Below the pieces are notes generated by a model. That model did no database searches and had not been told where the DNA came from. It was given only the letters and a program-made list of their open reading frames with translations. A DNA stretch of 21,922 nt from Ophiothrix spiculata (Eukaryota; Echinodermata; Ophiuroidea; Amphilepidida; Ophiotrichidae): the NCBI GenBank assembly GCA_000969725.1, contig JXSR01S003116.1; one strand, given 5' to 3'. Of the stretch, positions 1 through 12,600 are shown in pieces. Both the position numbers and the translations under genes were made by a program. Every line of letters starts with the position of its first letter. The stretch's first letter is position 1.

Positions 1-407
1 ATGATTCTTAAATTGACCTGGTGATCATTAGGGACACGGCCTTTTTAATTCTTATGAAATAAAGTATCCTAGGATGACTCTAAATTGGTTGTAAAGGTGC
101 AAAAATCCTTGTTAAAATCTAAACTCTAGGACCAATCCAAGAGCCATGAATATGCTGTGCACTGTTCATTGCTAAAATTTTCCGAACTTTTTCTTTTCAA
201 TAATGGGAAATACGATAGTTATATGTAATTTAAGACCTGAATGGTAGATGTTTGCTAAAATTTAACAGAAAATACAAACAAAGAGAGCACTCAACTTACA
301 ACTTTGAAGTCAATATACCTTGCTGTAAAATCAACTATTTTTAATCTGTAATATTTTTTATCTTGAAAGCATGCTTTATATAAAATCTCTTTTTCTTCAA
401 CAAACAG
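1..407 (+). other. End of upstream mitofusin intron
   Basis: AT-rich sequence with no mitofusin-like coding stretch in any frame. It ends in a pyrimidine-rich tract and an AG at 406-407, the acceptor for the first exon in view. The exon encoding the residues before the G4 region must lie upstream of the window. Confidence 0.8.
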
Positions 408-666
408 GAGAAAAGTTTCTTCCACAAAGTCAGTGAGAGGTTATCGAAACCAAACATCTTCATCCTAAACAACCGGTGGGATGCTTCGGCCGGAGAGGAA
501 TACTCAGAAGCGGTGAAAAAACAGCACATGGAAAGAGACGTCAAGTTCCTGGTGGAAGAACTCAAAGTAGTCACGGAGCAGGAGGCGGAGGATAGGGTGT
601 ACTTTGTATCGGCCAAAGAAGCTTTGATCACGAGGACGCCAAAAACTCCTGCTACACCAACTTCTA
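408..666 (+). CDS. MFN: Mitofusin exon: G4 motif and end of GTPase domain
   Basis: This exon reads in frame from GAG at 408 and codes for 86 residues plus one base of a split serine codon. It holds the G4 guanine-binding motif NNRWD at 468-482 within [12 protein letters not shown], the conserved QHMER block, and FVSAKE at 603-620, which fits the G5 position. Compared with vertebrate mitofusins as I recall them, the segment after RWDAS is about one residue shorter (GEEY). The donor is GTAAG at 667. The exon tail is rich in Thr and Pro ([10 protein letters not shown]), a variable linker in the family. Confidence 0.97.
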
Positions 667-3600
667 GTAAGTTGTCCTTATCAAGTTTGATTTTACGTAC
701 ATGCATTTGTTGTATGTTTAAAAATTCCATGTTTGTTTATGTGTTGCATTTTCCAACATTAATATTGTACATTTATATATGTCAGGAGACTTACTATTTA
801 TGACTAAATGTTCTTTGCAGGTGGACCCCTTGCCGATGGATACCAAGCCAGGTTATTTGCATTTGAGAATTTTGAGAGGCAGTTTGAGGTGAGTCCAGAT
901 CTAGATATCCATGTTCGATTGGTTCTCTTATTAATACTGCTATCCACTATGAAATAAGAGTCATTTAAAACACAAGTTAGCAGGTTGGTCATGTAATGCA
1001 GCCCAATATGCAGCATGATATTGGGACAATCTACACGGGAGTGCAAATTCAGATGAATACACATCTCCATAAGCAACTTGGCAGTAGACTGTGGCTATAT
1101 GAGTGTCGGATCCGGATCTGCTGTACATTATTCTGCGTACATACAGTCTACGGAGATGCAGATATCAGATTTTGATCTTGGAGATGCGCATTACATCTAG
1201 ATCTGCGTTCCGTGTAGAGCGCCCCATTGTCATATGAATTATTTAAAGAAAGTTACGTCTGCAGTGGTTGCCATATGTCATATTTGTTTAAAACCTTGTC
1301 ATTAGAATGCAACAAAAACCTTGAAATTTCTTTCAAATAAGTCAGTGGCTCACAGAAAAAAATACAAATAAAAAATTCATTCTTTATGAGCAGTTTTGAT
1401 AGTTCTTGTGTCCTCACTGCATTTCGATACTTGATCCATTTTGTGACGTCACCCAGAGATGGTGTCATTCAAATGAGTCATAGAACATTTATCCGAGGCA
1501 AACAAAACAATCAAAGCTTCAAATGCTGAGCATGTAAAGCATCTCAATCAACAAGCATGAGATCATCCGTTGCTAAACTCAAAGCTGTTGTGACTTGAGT
1601 ACTCTAGCATTGGATATATTTAGAAACACAAGGCGGATTAAGGAATCCATTTGGTTAGACGAAAGGGCGGCACCAATAGAAACAAGAACCCTTTGAAAAA
1701 TGAAATGGGAGCCATTTGAGCCAAGTCATTTGTATAATCGGCAGATCCAGATGACATGATCTTGACATTGCAAAATATTCTGCTGGATCAGACATCATCA
1801 TCTATTAAAGAAGGCATGTTCCGAAAAAAGGACTGCCAAAACTGTCTGGAAAGTACAGCGATTTTCTTATTGGAATTTTTAAATGACCATTATTGACATA
1901 CCTATAATGAATCTTTTTGTTTAATCTTCAGTGTTTTCACAAAATATATCTCATTCTTCCGTTCTTCTAGGAATGCATATCACATACAGCAGTGAAAACA
2001 AAGTTTGAGCAGCATGCAAAGAAGGGTGTTCAGATAGTGAGCTGTGTGCAAGGAATCCTGGAGGAGGTTCACAATACAGCATCATCGAAACGGTATGCAA
2101 ACTTTTGAGATTTTCACCAAGCAGGAATGAATCCTGATCAGGGCAATATTTTGGGTTGATTGAATAGAGCAAAATTTGACTGCTGAATCAGGTTTAATTC
2201 TGGGTTAAGTCAAAAATAATTTTGAATAGATTAAATTACCAAAACAGTTTTGGAACCTTAGTTTGAGAGACATGTGCTTTACAAAAAATATGTGCATTAA
2301 ATGTAAAATTGCCCCCGCTTGGCAAGAAGAAAACATGCAGACAATAAAAGGGTTATATATAATTCCGCATAGGTTTTGCATAATCATCATTTACTCATTT
2401 TCTGTGCCATATTTTTATTATTTCAGGGCTTCATGCATTGAGAAACGCAAGGAGCAACATGATAGATTACAATACATGACACATCAACTCAAAGTGTTGA
2501 CTTCAGAGTGTAAGGAAAAAATCAGAGAAACAGCAGAGCTGGGAGAAACCAAGGTGTGTATTGATGTCTTTCATCATGATTCTCATCTAATCAGGCTTTT
2601 ATTTTTGTTAAGCCATCTACCAAAATTATTTTTAAACCAAACTCTGATGAGCTTGGTTATACTATCAATAGTAGGTCTGGCCCTCCCTATTGATTTACCA
2701 AAATCATAACAAGTCAAAAAACTTCCATTCTTGAATTCACAATTCTTCACCAAAAATAGTTCAAAATTCAAAACTTTGCTAGAGAAGTTGTAAGTATCAG
2801 ATTTTTTTTCATGTAAAGAACTTTGGTAGTCTACCATATTCCTGACCGTAACTGGTATCCCCTATTGAGTTAGTTACTTTTGCGTTTTTATGCCAAAGGG
2901 GCAAAAACTTAAAAGCGATGTTGTTACAATACCCCCCCCCCCCCCCCTTAGAAGATGAGGGTTACGATCCCAATGGCATGTCACAAATTAAAAAAACAAA
3001 ACACCAATTCCGGAATGAGAGCAATGCAGTCATTTAAAGTGTAAGTCAATTTTACTGCACTACCAATTTGTTCTGTGTTACTAGTATATAACATTTTTGA
3101 TTGATTGATTTTTAAGAATAATTTGGTGAAAAAAGTGGCTTTGAAATTTTTTTTGCTGGGATGATTTTATACATTCAATCTGTGTGTTATGGCATAATGA
3201 TAGAAATTTTTTGATGGGTATGTTTAATTTTGTGTACATGAATATAACAGCATGATTTTTTGAGTATTATTTACCTTAACTATTTAACTATTAAATCTAG
3301 GGGATTTATTATAGTACATGGGAGGGGAATAGTGAGGAAAACTGGACTTTATGGGGAACAACATATTCAGCAATGATACAGGTCCTTGGTAGAAGTGTAG
3401 AAGAAATAGTAAGTTAGTTTACATTGGAAATAAACTGCTTTGCTTTGTGATCACTTAATTGATGAAAATCCAGACATATATTCAGAGACACTTAGGTAGC
3501 CAAGTGGTTCTTCTTCTTCATCGTTATGTGACGACTTGCTTGTAGCAGTCAATGTAGAGCCAGAGAGTTTAAAGTTTTTTGGTTGCCGTCATGGACCAAG

Positions 3601-6600
3601 GTGTGGTTCCTGTCATTTATATAGGTTAAAGCTTCAACTATGAATATATGGATATGAATATTGCCCAGTTAAGTCCGTCTTAAGCTAAGATTCCTTTTAT
3701 CCGTTTGCGGCGCGGTTGCGGTGCGTTTTGCACTGTAAGGATACTGGTAGTGGTATAATTTATGGCACACGATTGAATGGAGAATGAAGTTTTCGCATGA
3801 CCAAAACGCATTCAAAAAGGATGAATCGCTCCAGGGACCGATTCAAATAAATGCATGGGTTTCCGGATAGCCGCACCGCAAACACACACCGCATGCAGAA
3901 TCGCATTGAAAATGAACGGTCAAAATTGAATATCAGCTTCAACGTGGTCCTATGCTTTTAATTATACAACTACTAGTACCCTTACAGTGCAAAACGCATC
4001 GCAACTGCACCGCAAACGGATAAATTGAATCTTTGCTTTAACCTGGTTTGTCAATTGGAGTAATATTGTCACACAGATCAAAGGAGTTTGTCTGCCACCA
4101 CTTTAAATGTTTTGAATATTTGGATGGTGAGAGTTCCTTGAACCTGCCCTGATCACATCCTGCCTCGATACACCTGATAGGCATAATGACTAGTAAATCT
4201 TTAAGCTGAGATATTAATGTTATGAATGTCTAGTTCACGTGGTGTAAAATGATACAAAGCACCAGCATTGTAATAAAGCATATCTTTAAAGAGCTTCGGG
4301 AGTTCTGCACCCCACCTCAATAATTTTTGTTTATCTCTTCTGGTAGTTATTTTTTCGTGCTGAAACTTCTTAACGTTTTTCTTTGAAGCCTTGTGCTCGA
4401 TTTCAGACCATTTTTGTACAAATCGGACCTAGGGTTATGACGAGGCGTCGCGTAACAGCGCATTGGGTGCAGTGGAAACTGATCAAAAACTTATTTTCCA
4501 TTGAAATTACACACAAATCAAGTTTTTTTGTCTTTTAGGTTACACTTCCACTATGTTTTTATCTTATTTATTTGTTTTTTATGGAGTAAGAACATGTGTA
4601 AGCATACTTTGACACACATCATTACTGAAAATGTAACTTTTGCTTTAAAAAAATAGCGAAAAACAATGATTTTGCCGATATTTAGTGATTTTCACGTTTT
4701 TGACATGACGTCACTGTGACATTGTACAAGGTATGTTTGTACTCTTTTTGGGTACCAATGGACTCAGGAGGGTCATGCCATCCACCACACGCATTCTGTT
4801 GATCGGTTTCTCAGATCTTAGGAGGGGCGGAATCCACCTGTGAGATGGGTCCATAAAGCCTGGCTTTAGGGTTAAATTCCGGTGGGGGGGCACTCAATTT
4901 TGAAAGGGGTAGGTATGTCGCTTCGCGCCGAAGTGGGGGTCAAGTGAACTGATTTTCTGGAAAAAATGGACCTTTGTAATTGATTTTGGAGGGTCTGGTG
5001 AGCTGAAAATAGCAGCTTGAACTGAAAATTTCCCCATTTCCGGAGCAATATTAGCAGTTTCAGTTATTTTCCTCAAAAACAAGTAATTTTCTCCCTTTAT
5101 TTCTTTCTCTTTTTTTAGGTGTCAGCGGCTATGACTGATGAGATCAGAAAGCTGTCCAGTCTTGTAGACCAGTTTGACAAACCCTTCCACTCAGATCCAT
5201 TAGTCGTCAAAGTTTACAAGGAAGAATTGCAGAAATATCTTGAATCAGGGCTGGGCAGAAACTTGGATCAGCGATGCTCTGGGGATGTCATGAAAGCCGT
5301 AGATGTAGTTCAAACTGAAATGACAGGTAAGAGGGTTTGATACCAAGTTATATTCAAAGGGGAATTGCTCACTGCGTACTTGTTTATGTTCATAGAGCAG
5401 TGTTATTGTGCCTCTCTGGCTTTTTTTTTCGAAAACACCCTTGTGTTTAGTCATAGCACATAAATTTTAACTTCATGCATAAACAGTGAGTGTATTTTAT
5501 TTCACATTCAAACCATGTCCTTATTGGAAATTTTGTAATAGATACTCGGGTGTTCATTACGAAGTGTCGGAGAGGAAGCATAGGATAGCTGGGATTTGCT
5601 TGGGTACAATAACTTGGAGCACTGTGGCGCAGTGGTTAGAGCATTGGACTCATATCTAGAGGTTGTGGGTTTAAGCCCTGGCCCGGTCACTGCAGTGTTG
5701 AGTCCTTGAGCAAGATTCTTTGTCCACATTGTTCCTCCCAACCCAGGTGACAGAAATGGGTACCAGTATGTAAAAAGTACTGGGAAGGTAAATCAGACTC
5801 GTTTGTGCTGGAGGAGTGGCGTACCCCCCACAGACATACACAGAAGTGGAGTCTGGCCTAAACGCTAAGGAAATGGAGATGGGCACCACGGCCGTTAGCA
5901 AACAAGCTTCGGTTTTGACTTTACCTTACAATAACTTGCCCTCTCTGAGTGACAGTCAAGACAGCAGCCATTCTCATGGGCACATCCAGACTCTTCCCCT
6001 AAATCCATGGAAATAGTTAAACCATTAACCAACTCAACCATTGGCTTCATCCAGGTACAGTAAATGTTTAACAGAATGATTAAGATTGAAGATCTTATTT
6101 TCAACCATCTTTTCAGATAATATGTCAGCATTATTACCGGATGACATCAAAGCCAAGATCAGTGGCATGCAGCTGAGACGGCGTATGGACCTCAGCTATC
6201 GCCTAGATACCCAGCATCTCTTCTCTGATTTCAAAGAGAATATCGACTTTCAATTCTCGCTTGGATTCAGCGCTCTTATGAACAGGTTCCTTGGTCCTAA
6301 AGGCAAGACAGCAGCCATCATAGGACTCTCACAAGTGGTAAGATGATTTAAATTTTCCAGCTCAGTGAGTAATGATAGTTTCAGTCTTTGCCATGGTGGC
6401 CACAACTTGGTTGATTAACCTAAAAATGATTTTGAAACTTAAAGAACATGCAAAAATGTTATTATACCAATATTCACCTGTTTGTCCTTGCCATTCACTG
6501 ATCTTTTTAACTGCATTTTCAATGTTTTTAATGAATATATGTAGTTTTTGATATTCTCTATTATGTGCAATATTATAAAAATATATATTGTACAAGTTAT

Positions 6601-9600
6601 AAAGCGTAATAAAATAGGAAAAAAATAAATAAAAAATTTACTTTTCCTGAGGACAATGATACAAAATATCTGCTCAAGGAAACTAGAGACTTAACTTACT
6701 ATTCCTGACACTGTGAAGTGGTGGGCAATAGTAGGATCACGGTCTCCAGTCACCAATGCTAAATATTTTCACTATTGCTCAAGTAAACAGCAGGATATAT
6801 TTGTTTTATACAACACACATATAATACTAAAATGACAAAAAGTAATTTGAAATTAGTAAATTCTTCCTTAGCAAGAACTTGACAAAATTCTCAACCAGTC
6901 CAAAAGTTTGCATTAATAGTTCCCATTGGAAGCTGAGATAACATCATTTTATGCCATGTGATCTAGTTTTGCCCATTAAATAATTGGAATATTGTTTTAT
7001 TTTCCAATATAGTATGAGGCGACACACCACAAAATAGCCCCCCATTGACTTACTGTACAAGATAGCTTCCAAAAAACACCCAAGAACTCATTTAAAAGGC
7101 AACTGGTTTCTTCAACACTGGCTTTTCTTAATTGATTATGATCTCTTTTAACAAAAAATGATGAAAAATATATACCATCAAGGCAAATTTTTCGAGATAC
7201 CGAGCGTTGAAGGTAACACCACCCATCACTGAGAGCCATGTTTCGTATTTCCCAAATCTCATGCATTTTTTTGGGATTACAGCCAGAAGTAAGGTCCGAG
7301 AAAAGTGGCTTGTTTTATTTTTTTTTATGCATAGAAAATCGGCACAGAGCGCTGGTTTGATGATGCTCATGAATATTAATGAGTTTGAGACATTGATTTA
7401 AAAAGGCCCATAAACTCATCCAAATAGATTTAAATTCAAAATAATTATGCATCTAGATGTATAAATGTTGTCAAAACATATTGAAATAAAAAATGATTGA
7501 AATTAGTTGAAATAAAAATGCATATTTATGTGATTTCTAAAGTGATTTTTTTCATTGAGTGAGGTCAAATTTGGTCTTTACTTTTTCTCTGAAATCTACA
7601 ATTCTGGACTTAATATATTTAAGCCGCTTAGTCCAAAGAAGCCGAACACACTTTTGTACATATATCCTGAAAATCTAGCCTGAATTCTGCATAAAACACG
7701 TGTCACGTAGATGAGTGTGACTCTTGGTCCATGAGGTCAAATCCGATATTGCAGATCCGCTGCCCGTCTCCGCTGCGCCTATGGCAGTTTCGGCGGCAAT
7801 CTATTTAGCTCATGCCCTAGTGCAAAAATAACTGAAAAATAAAACAAGATGAAAAAATAGAATTGTGTCTGGAAGAGTGGAAGAGTGATATGTCACTGAA
7901 AAAATTATAAAATCTAATTGAAATAAGAAGAAAAAGGAAAAAAATGTGTATAGATCGAGAATCGAACCTGGTTTCCCGCGGCCCCAAAATAAACGATCTC
8001 ATAGCTCACGCTACTGAATCAATGTGAAATAAAGTCGCAAATGTTAGTACTTAAACTGTGATTGCGCAAGATCCAATTGTTTGAAATATTTACACAAAAT
8101 ATCATATTAGGGACAGATTCTGTCAATTATAGTTATGCTTAGGTAACATTATGCTATTTTACAAAATAAATAATCCCATTCAGGATAAATCAGAAGAAAA
8201 TCGATGTAAAATTGGATTGCCAAAATGGCGCAGAGGTCATGCAGTGTAGACTAAACACGGCACATGGCAAATGACGTCATACAGACCCATTGATACGAAA
8301 GGTTCTTCTTGTCGACGATGATGCTGACTGTTAATATCAGGGTATTCAATGCGTAATTGTAATGGCCGATATCTGGTCCCTTTCGTACGTCTAATTGAAC
8401 GGCATTTTTGTCGCACTATTTACCGGTTTTACAGGTATAATAAGAAAGATATATTTTTCAAATTTCATGGATATGAGGTTTGATAGGTTGTATAACTTAT
8501 TTTGCCATCCAATAGATATTTAGTTCGGTAAAACAACGAGCACGTAAGCAGATGTGACCTCATGATTTTAAATGCTTAAAATTTGCAATTTTGTTTAGAA
8601 TGTAATAAAATGAAGATTTTTTTACTCCCAACAGTCAAACAAAACCATGTTTTAATAGAAAAAACTCTAAATATTTTCATCCATATCTTATTTTTTTATT
8701 TGCAATAACCACCTTGTGATCATGAGGCTTTGAAGTCCGAACTATCCGACAGGTCACGTCAAGAAAAAAAATATCACGACCAAGTTCTTCAATATCGATC
8801 GCCAGAACTTAAAAATAAATTGCTCATTAAAAGTTCATTTGCATAGGCTCTAAGCGCTGACTGATTAGCCTTAAAAGTTTACCAAAGCACTCTGGAGATC
8901 AAATATCATCATAAAAACTTTAAACCTAAATCCATGATTAGATAAAAAAATATACCAAACAAATTGCCCTTCTACACTTTTTGAGGTCCTCATTTTAGAA
9001 GGGCAGTCAATTTTGCCGATTTTAGAAACACCGGATAGGGGCGCCAGTTTATTTAGTGTAGTGGACCCATGAGGGGTGTTCAATAAGTTTGTGGCCTTGG
9101 GCAGAAGAATACAAGCTATGCACTTTTTATTCATATGTTATGTAGTTCCTAGTAATTAATGAATATATGAAAAGTTTCAAGAAAATATCTGCTTTTGTTT
9201 TTGTTTTACAGAAATTTAAACCTTGTAAACTGAACGAACAACAAAGCTGTACAGACAAGCAATAACCTTAAAATCGCTCTCCTAGTAATGTTAAATGTCA
9301 CAGTTATGTTTCGCTTTGGAGATATTTGTGAAAATGTTTCAAATTATGGTAATCATAATAATTTTTGCACGGTAACGTACAGGCAGCTATGAAATACAAA
9401 ATTGCCTTTAAAAAGCAAAATGGTTTGATCGACTGAACTGAAATTTGAAACTTAATCCTCTTTAATGGTCACCTTTCATATGACACTGATAAGTAAATTT
9501 TGAATATTTGGACCATGTTCCTTTAATGTAAATATTATACCCATGCCTGTTGCCTGTATCCACACATCCATACAAACTAAGCATATCTTATATGATGTAA

Positions 9601-12600
9601 ATTCACTAGTAACTTTTGGTTGCATCAAAAGTACACATGTTATTGTTTTGTGATGTTCATAACTTTTGTTCTTCCTGAAAGATTCCAACTCCAATGCCAC
9701 CAGCTGGTGTATCAAGTAGTCAAGCATCAAACCAAGATGAATTAGCCGTAGCAGTGATGACAGGTCTAGCATCGCTCACATCAAAGACGTCGTTGGGACT
9801 GACATTAGTCATTGGTGTGGTGAGTAAACAGCCAGAATTTCTAGGCATTGTTAGTTTTACCACCACCTTCTCCATTTGATAATATACAATACTTCATAGA
9901 TAGAGGTGAAGTAGTGCAATTTATATACTGGGTTAATAAATTTAACAGGAGTTGATTGACTAAAACACGATCACATGATTTCAAATAGCAATAACCAGAT
10001 CAAGGAAAGCGCTAAATAGTACTTTTAAAAGTACTATATGTCGCTAAATAGTACTTTTTGAAGTACTATTTAGCACTTTTGGAAATAATATTTAGCGCTG
10101 AAAACATTTACCTTATACGCGAAGCAACTTTCACGCACCAAATTACGCGCGCATCAAACTTGCACGCACAAGCTATTGTGCGCAATTACCTACGCATGCA
10201 TTGCTTGTAAGCATTAGGAGATTTTTTTTGATATTTTTGTATTAAATTAGACTTTTAGACACATAAAAACTACATAATTTTACAAAAATTTATTAATGCT
10301 GTATATAAAACAAATATATATTGACTTTCTCAGATCTCTGGATTAAAACTATGATCCTTCAGTGACTAAAATTTAGCTCTTTTACTTCGGGCTGCGCCCT
10401 TCAGTAAAATAGCAATTTCAGTCACTTCAGGTTCTTAATTTTAACCAGAGATCTTCAAGTCAGTATATATTTGTATACTATTTTTCCTTGGATACTGGTT
10501 ATGTGACTATTATCCCTCGGTCGTGCTAAGGATAATAGTCGCATAAGGCAAAGTGTCATTAGAACTCCCCACCGTAAACTTAACTTTTGTTCCACTTAAT
10601 CCAGTTGTTAACAGAACTTCATAACTTCTTGATGAGGACTTCCCATTATGATTATTAGTCACAAAAAGCTTCACAAAATTAATACAGTAGGGACTTCTGT
10701 TTTCATTCAATGTGAATATCTCATTGGGTATTTCAAGATAGGACTTCTTCCATCCGTAAGCTCATATATGTGACCTGTCATATCGACATGTCTTAAGGTC
10801 GGCATAGTAAATTATGAGATACGGGCAATTGAAGCAGAGCATAGGCAAAAATCACGTTCAAGGTCCAATTTCAAATATCATCAGAAACGTTACCTTTGAA
10901 GTGTATTCTATCATATTAATCAGGTTCCAACATCTAAAATATAAGAAAAATGTTTTAAAAATCAAGATAAAAATCCTTTCTCCATTCAAGTTTTACTCAG
11001 TATAAAAACTTTAAACTTGATTTTCTCAGAACTATAGTTTTCTAAATCAGCCAGATGCCTTTTACCAATTTAGATGTAACTTTACAATCGAATATCCAGT
11101 AACCAAAAGCAACCAAAAAAAAACAATTTTCATTTTGGACCCTTAAGGTACTTTTGGATATGGCGGGTCAAACATATGCTTTTTACCAATACAGAAAATT
11201 GTATTCTTTACCCCTATTTATGTTGCAGGTATGGAAGTCAGTCGGGTGGAGAGTGTTGGCAATAGGTGGCAGTCTTTATGGTTTGGTATATATGTATGAG
11301 AGGCTCACATGGACCAATAGGGCAAAGGAAAGGAAATTCAAAAAGCAATTTGTCGACTACGCATCAGAGAAACTTCAGTTATTAGTCAATTTTACTAGCG
11401 CCAATCTTAGCCATCAAATTCAACAGTAAGTTTCTTGTTTGTCACTTTCAGAAACCTCTCTCTTTCAAATTTTTACAAAAAAATTTAGCCATTATCAGTG
11501 TTTACCACCCTTGTGTGATAAAAATTTGCGGTCGCATCAGATTTAGACATCATTTTATTATGTGTAGTTACAGCAATACAACACAAGGTTTTAATAGAAC
11601 GCTGTTCCATGTAGATTACAGTGGGCAGCAATACATACCGTAAACCGGGGTGACTTTGAATGGCGAGGTGGCTTTGAACACCTTGAGTTGGTCAAGTTAA
11701 TCAGCCATTATCTCACTTATCCTTGATGATATAATGTTTTTAATTAATGATTGAAAAGGGGATACTATAAGCAATGTTACATCTTAGAGACACTTCCATA
11801 GGTGTTGCCAGTTGTTTGTTATAGCCTTAGAAATGTGTTGCCAAATTTATAGCAATTTTCATAGGTGGGAAAAATCTTAATGGTTAGTATGGTAACACTG
11901 ATCCAATCAAATTAAAATTTATATGGTTGGGACAGGAATATGATAGTTTACAATAATAAATGAAAATGATTTTGCAAATTTCTTTCTTATTCTCTATATT
12001 GAGAAAAAACGATCCTGGGGTGACTTTGAACACCTATATCTCCCATATAAACACATGCATGTAGCTGGGTTACCAGTAACCTTGATTGTTGCTTACAGAT
12101 TTTCAAGTCTGGGACACTGTGTTTGCATTATCACCCATTTTTGTATTTTTATGATCAAAACAATTATATTTCTGTGGGATAATGATATTTTCTAGTTCTA
12201 GGAGTGTATTTATCTCACTTTCTTCCAGGAAATGTGTGTCCTGTTCAAAGTTACCCCATGCCGGGGTGACTTTGAACAGCACTTAAAATTTGAAAAAATA
12301 TGTATTTAACGGTATTTAACATAACAGCTAGATTTACAAGCTGTAACATGAGAAAGACCATGCCCCAGGAGGTAATTTGAAAGCAAAATATCAGAAACTT
12401 TTCTATGTTACAAATAAAAAAATTGGCAAAAGCCAAAAAAATTGTTCAAAGTGACCCTGGTTTACGGTAGTGGAAATAAAATGTGGACTAAAATGTACAG
12501 ACAAATCAGGAAATTATGGTAAGAATAGTTGTGTTTTTGAGTCATTCCTTTTGAAATATAAACAGAAGATGATGTTCAAAGGGCCCACAGGGAGAAAATT

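Larger units (their letters stand above)
2554..5118 (+). other. Mitofusin intron (2565 bp)
   Basis: GT-AG intron. It contains a 16 bp poly-C run (2932-2947), a TIR element (3680-4041) and a G-rich patch near 4830-4950 that looks repeat-derived but cannot be assigned. 2554-2930, 2950-3670 and 4045-4820 show nothing further I can support. Confidence 0.8.
9820..11228 (+). other. Mitofusin intron (1409 bp)
   Basis: GT-AG intron between the two exons encoding the membrane anchor. It holds a foldback element (9991-10502) and an adjacent hairpin (10501-10544). 10560-11210 is AT-rich with nothing else that I can name. Confidence 0.85.

Noticed and set aside
341..730. 129-residue minus-strand open reading frame
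   Set aside because: It is the antisense of the first mitofusin exon, whose plus-strand frame is strongly conserved.
2932..2947. Poly-C run as a functional i-motif or splicing element
   Set aside because: A single homopolymer without further C-tracts; simple slippage explains it.
5625..5700. Possible tRNA gene
   Set aside because: A- and B-box-like words are present but the acceptor and T stems do not pair, and a SINE body follows.
7369..7386. Near-palindrome CTCATGAATATTAATGAG as a regulatory site
   Set aside because: Short AT-rich palindromes are expected by chance here and no promoter or RNA gene lies next to it.
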